Source of the DNA: a bacterium
GTDB taxonomy: Bacteria; Thermosulfidibacterota; Thermosulfidibacteria; Thermosulfidibacterales; JALWSI01
NCBI GenBank assembly: GCA_027080315.1
Contig: JALWSI010000117.1
Location: 1 to 6,297 of the forward strand
Direction: 5' to 3'
DNA: 6,297 nucleotides
In this document: piece after piece, positions 4,788 to 6,297 of the stretch
How the letters are laid out: each line of letters begins with the position of its first letter
How positions within the stretch are numbered: the stretch's first letter is position 1
Program-made: the position numbers and the translations under genes
The notes under the pieces: model-generated
Databases searched by the model: none
Seen by the model: only the letters and a program-made list of their open reading frames with translations
Told to the model about the DNA's origin: nothing

Positions 4788-6297
4788 GGAGATCCTGAAG
4801 AGCAGGGATATCTTCAAGGTCTTCTTGGGGCTTAAATGGCCACCCTCTGAGGTACTTGAAGGGATAATGAGGATTCAACATCCCGATGCCAAGGGGGTGA
4901 TCTCTGCTGTAGCCAGAAAACACAAGGTGGGCAGAGACTATCTGCTGCAGCAGATAGACCGGATTTTGAGGCAGCTCAAAGAGATAAAAGAGAACAACCC
5001 CTACAGCATACTGGGGGTGGCCCCAGATGCGTCTCAGTCTCAGATAAAGGATGCCTGGAAAGAGAAGGTACGACAGTGGCATCCTGATAAGAACAGGGAT
5101 AGGTTGGAGGAGGCCCAGAGAAAAACCAGAAGGTACAACGAGGCTTACGAGCTCTTACGTGATCCGAAAAGAAGATTGACTTACGACAGGGCCCATCTAC
5201 CTTTGATCATCCTGCTTCAGGGGTTAGAGATGTCTAAATTCTTCTCCAATGAGGATGATAAAGCTTCAAAAGAGAGGGTATCCCCTTCTTCAACAGATAC
5301 TCCAACAGAAAGGAGAAGAGGGGGATTTTTGAAAAAGATCCTGAAGCTTGCCATTGTTCTCCTCTGTTTGGCCTCTATTGGAGCCTGGGCTGGGCATTAC
5401 GGAGTGAACATTCTCCTCAAAAGAGAGAGAGGGAGCGAAAGCAGAATAGCTGCAGAGGACGATCTGAGCATCACTCCCCCAGTGGCTACGAAGAGGAATT
5501 TGGCAGCACCATCTCTTCCTGTTGAGGATAGGGGTCTTCCTGAGGAGCTGAAAAAGGTGTTGAAACCGCATTCTCCTGGGTCTCACAGAAAGGAGGCGGT
5601 AGCGAAGGTCTCTTACCACAAAGATGAGAAAATGAGCCAAAGGACTGAGCGGCCTTTGATAGCCGTTGCCCCTTTCGTTGAGAAGAAGGGTGAAGCTGAG
5701 AAGGATCTTAAGCAGCCAGAGAAAAGGTCAAATAAGTCTGTGTCTCAGAAGCTTTTGGCCAAGGCATCGACGGTTTCTAAGCCCTTGAAAGAGAAGGCCG
5801 GAGTTGGAGGGTCAGAGGAGTCAAAGGTTAAAAAAGAGAAGAAAAAGGAGTCTAAGGACGAATCAAAGAAGTCTAAAGCATCAAAAGCCACAAAGAGGAC
5901 TAAAAGGGGGATAAATAGCAAGAAGAAAAAGAAGACGAGGGTTGTTGTAAAGAAGACATCTAAACCTGTTGCGAGCAAGGTGAAGAGGAATAGTCATACC
6001 GGAGAAAGTGAAGAGAAGGTTGACGAGTCTCTTCTTGCAATTGTGCTGAGAGAGTTGAAGGGAACAGAAGAGGAAGAAAAAAAGGATAAGGATGAGACCA
6101 GAATGGCAGCATCTCATACCCATTCTCCTTCCAAACTGGTGAAAAAGGAAAAAGAGAGGCCCCAGTCCCATACTCACAAAGAGAAACCCAAGATTGCTAA
6201 GGATGAGGTTAAGGAGGCTTCTCCTGAGAAGACGGGTGAAGGTAAGGAGAGACCAACAAAGGTAGCTTCCACCTCCACCAAGAAGCCGCTTGTGGCC
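4756..6297 (+). CDS. J-domain (DnaJ-like) membrane protein with long Lys-rich tail (3' end outside the window)
   Basis: An uninterrupted frame of 514 codons runs off the window end without a stop. Residues 1-75 are a charged helical region. A canonical J-domain follows at about 81-145: NPYSILGV at 81-88, helix II, HPD at 109-111, then YNEAYELLRDPKRR and TYD (142-144). The spacing from LGV to HPD equals that of E. coli DnaJ. J-domains stimulate the ATPase of DnaK, so this end should be cytoplasmic. After RRRGGFLKK, one membrane helix spans about 196-213. The rest (220-514) is low-complexity, rich in Lys, Glu, Ser and Pro, with 23 Lys in residues 356-415. It looks like the extended linkers of TonB/TolA or SPOR proteins, although a folded C-terminal domain may lie beyond the window. 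No Gly/Phe region or zinc finger is present, so it is a type III J-protein. It overlaps the previous gene by 32 nt. Its function in polysaccharide export is unknown. Confidence 0.9.
   Translation, partial: MKKKELEELLEEILKSRDIFKVFLGLKWPPSEVLEGIMRIQHPDAKGVISAVARKHKVGRDYLLQQIDRILRQLKEIKENNPYSILGVAPDASQSQIKDAWKEKVRQWHPDKNRDRLEEAQRKTRRYNEAYELLRDPKRRLTYDRAHLPLIILLQGLEMSKFFSNEDDKASKERVSPSSTDTPTERRRGGFLKKILKLAIVLLCLASIGAWAGHYGVNILLKRERGSESRIAAEDDLSITPPVATKRNLAAPSLPVEDRGLPEELKKVLKPHSPGSHRKEAVAKVSYHKDEKMSQRTERPLIAVAPFVEKKGEAEKDLKQPEKRSNKSVSQKLLAKASTVSKPLKEKAGVGGSEESKVKKEKKKESKDESKKSKASKATKRTKRGINSKKKKKTRVVVKKTSKPVASKVKRNSHTGESEEKVDESLLAIVLRELKGTEEEEKKDKDETRMAASHTHSPSKLVKKEKERPQSHTHKEKPKIAKDEVKEASPEKTGEGKERPTKVASTSTKKPLVA

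Noticed and set aside
4507-5082. Open frame of 191 codons on the minus strand
   Set aside because: It lies antisense across the end of the TPR gene and the start of the J-domain gene, both with recognisable domains. Its product shows no coherent domain and the frame has no good ribosome-binding context.
5745-6177. Two minus-strand frames rich in Phe and Leu that look like membrane proteins
   Set aside because: They are complements of the Lys/Glu codons of the J-protein tail (AAG/AAA/GAG reads as CTT/TTT/CTC), so the hydrophobicity is an artefact.

Overview
The window is almost wall-to-wall coding sequence on the + strand and reads as a piece of one exopolysaccharide or capsule secretion operon. 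Wza-type export lipoproteins and fused Wzz/tyrosine autokinase proteins both occur here, which points to a diderm (Gram-negative) bacterium. Heavy use of AGG/AGA for arginine and ATA for isoleucine, with many Lys and Glu residues, is common in thermophilic or anaerobic lineages such as Desulfobacterota. That taxonomic guess is weak, and no marker gene in the window settles it.

Layout: (1) Positions 2-82 may be the last 26 codons of an upstream gene, with an Ala/Gly/His tail resembling the small secreted GfcA/YjbE-type proteins that precede wza-like genes in enterobacterial capsule operons. (2) 54-1142 encodes a Wza-like outer-membrane export lipoprotein. (3) 1139-3538 encodes a Wzc-like inner-membrane co-polymerase with a bacterial tyrosine kinase domain and a Tyr-rich tail. 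(4) 3504-4787 encodes a membrane-anchored protein with TPR-like helices and a C-terminal galactose-binding-like (CBM4/9-type) beta-sandwich. (5) 4756 to the end encodes the first 514 residues of a protein with a cytoplasmic J-domain, one membrane helix and a very long Lys-rich tail. It has no stop before the window ends.

The genes are chained by short overlaps: 29 nt (if the upstream tail is real), 4 nt, 35 nt and 32 nt. Each start has a Shine-Dalgarno-like sequence inside the preceding gene, so the set is probably one transcript with translational coupling. No promoter, terminator, RNA gene, mobile element or CRISPR was found. There is no intergenic stretch of any length.

Working model: the Wzc-like kinase controls polymer length in the inner membrane and docks on the Wza-like channel. 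The TPR/beta-sandwich protein could scaffold the assembly or bind glycan in the periplasm. The J-domain protein is the unusual member. It could recruit cytoplasmic DnaK to the envelope machine while its basic tail extends through the periplasm. The role of the last two proteins is inference.
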